64,000 bases of DNA from Cryomorphaceae bacterium (GTDB lineage Bacteria > Bacteroidota > Bacteroidia > Flavobacteriales_D > Crocinitomicaceae), in contig JAIXUE010000009.1 of assembly GCA_027483605.1 (NCBI GenBank), forward strand, positions 1-64,000, in the 5' to 3' direction. Numbering within the stretch: the first letter of the stretch is position 1; the number at the start of each line of letters is the position of its first letter. The notes under the pieces are model-generated. The model made no database searches. It had not been told where the DNA came from and was given only the letters and a program-made list of their open reading frames with translations. A program made the translations under genes and the position numbers. Of the stretch, positions 63,476 through 64,000 are shown piece by piece.

Positions 63476-64000
63476 TAGTTCGGGAATTTGAGATAAGCAC
63501 GAAGGCCGTGTAGGCCTCCCTCGCGGCCAAAGCCACTTTCTTTGTAGCCGCCAAAGGGTGAGGCGGGGTCAAATTTATTGTAGGTATTGGCCCAAACCAC
63601 TCCGGCCTGCAGTTGCTGGCTTACTCCAAATATGCGCGCGCCTTTGTCTGTCCAGATACCAGCAGCCAAACCATAAGGTGTATTGTTGGCCTTTTGCACC
63701 ACTTCTTCTATGGTCCGAAAAGTTTGAATGGTCAGAACTGGCCCAAAAATCTCTTCCTGAACAATGCGCGCGCTTTGCGCAACATCCGTGAAAAGTGTGG
63801 GTTTACAATAATAGCCAGCACTTGGAAGCTCACAAGTTGGTTGATAGATTTCGGCTCCTTCTTCCAAGCCCAGTTGAATGTATCGTTCAATGGTCTCGAG
63901 TTGTTTTTTAGAGTTGATGGCGCCAATATCTGTGTTTTTGTCGAGCGGGTTGCCGACATAAATGCTTTGCAAACGAAATTTCAATTTGTCAAGTACTTGA
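63475..64000 (-). CDS. Aldehyde dehydrogenase, C-terminal part (gene continues beyond the window)
   Basis: The frame is open to the window edge, giving the last ~174 residues of an aldehyde dehydrogenase: KLKFRLQSIYVGNPLDKNTD, then IVQEEIFGPVLTIQTFRT and NTPYGLAAGIWTD, ending with PFGGYKESGFGREGGLHGL. These are conserved elements of the C-terminal part of the catalytic domain and the oligomerisation tail. The nucleophilic cysteine lies upstream, outside the window. It precedes and is coupled to the truncated homologue at 62603-63475. The substrate is unknown. Confidence 0.93.
   Translation of the reverse strand, partial: QVLDKLKFRLQSIYVGNPLDKNTDIGAINSKKQLETIERYIQLGLEEGAEIYQPTCELPSAGYYCKPTLFTDVAQSARIVQEEIFGPVLTIQTFRTIEEVVQKANNTPYGLAAGIWTDKGARIFGVSQQLQAGVVWANTYNKFDPASPFGGYKESGFGREGGLHGLRAYLKFPN

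Noticed and set aside
63475-63477. Frameshift splitting one aldehyde dehydrogenase gene into two
   Set aside because: The downstream ORF has its own normal N-terminus and the two ORFs both begin or end at intact ALDH-type positions with a TAATG coupling, so they are two genes and not one broken gene.

Overview
The window is a gene-dense chromosomal segment (every gap between genes is shorter than 300 bases) from a member of the Bacteroidota, most likely a flavobacterium-type organism (order Flavobacteriales). The grounds are type IX secretion and gliding genes (porV, porU, a porP/sprF-like gene, gldJ), TonB-dependent uptake, DUF1573 and LptD-like envelope proteins, and about twenty copies of the Bacteroidota -7 promoter element (TAnnTTTG) placed immediately before genes. 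No tRNA, rRNA, CRISPR array, insertion sequence or phage integrase was seen. Family-level placement is not possible from this window.

Layout. 1-5.5 kb: end of a probable amino-acid dehydrogenase, nhaD, folC, pyrR-pyrB, a STAS protein and rnz. 5.5-10.1 kb: tgt and an LptF/LptG permease on the minus strand, then a glycosyltransferase, a lone ECF sigma factor and rsmG. 10.1-19.3 kb: ispF, porV and porU (minus) facing a porP/sprF-like gene and a large gldJ (plus), a type IX secretion and gliding locus followed by murF. 20.6-30.3 kb: prfB, gcvH, gyrB with a coupled nuclease, glutathione peroxidase, an OmpA-like protein, valS, a DUF1573 protein and a Nudix hydrolase. 30.3-36.4 kb: pyrE, a small SRPBCC-like protein, birA, then the rsfS-ftsH-cdsA-psd operon and a tiny secreted Cys/Lys-rich protein. 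36.4-43.3 kb: acyl-CoA ligase, SLC13 permease, a small protein, an RlmI-like methyltransferase, a MATE exporter and fmt.

43.3-48 kb carries a TPP riboswitch in front of a TonB-dependent receptor, therefore a probable outer-membrane thiamine importer. Directly behind it is an unusual protein that joins a TonB C-terminal domain to an outer-membrane barrel. asd and a lamin-tail-domain surface protein follow. 50.3-53.9 kb is a tightly overlapping operon: a 13-residue upstream ORF, a LETM1-related protein, an unknown protein, an ABC ATPase with no evident permease, and a YihY-type membrane protein. 53.8-61.1 kb holds lptD and, divergently, an amidase-mlaD-Fe/S protein-CCG protein operon.

The only clearly accessory-looking stretch is 61.1-62.6 kb: two small membrane proteins and a DUF4160 / DUF2442-XRE pair resembling a toxin-antitoxin module, with a perfect 7-bp inverted repeat lying over two candidate promoters. 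It is the best candidate for an undescribed system here. The window ends in two adjacent aldehyde dehydrogenase genes, the second of which lacks the catalytic half. Other points of interest are a Tgt whose three zinc-ligand cysteines appear to be replaced, a prfB without the usual programmed frameshift, near-leaderless promoters, and divergent pyrE/Nudix genes whose start codons share bases.
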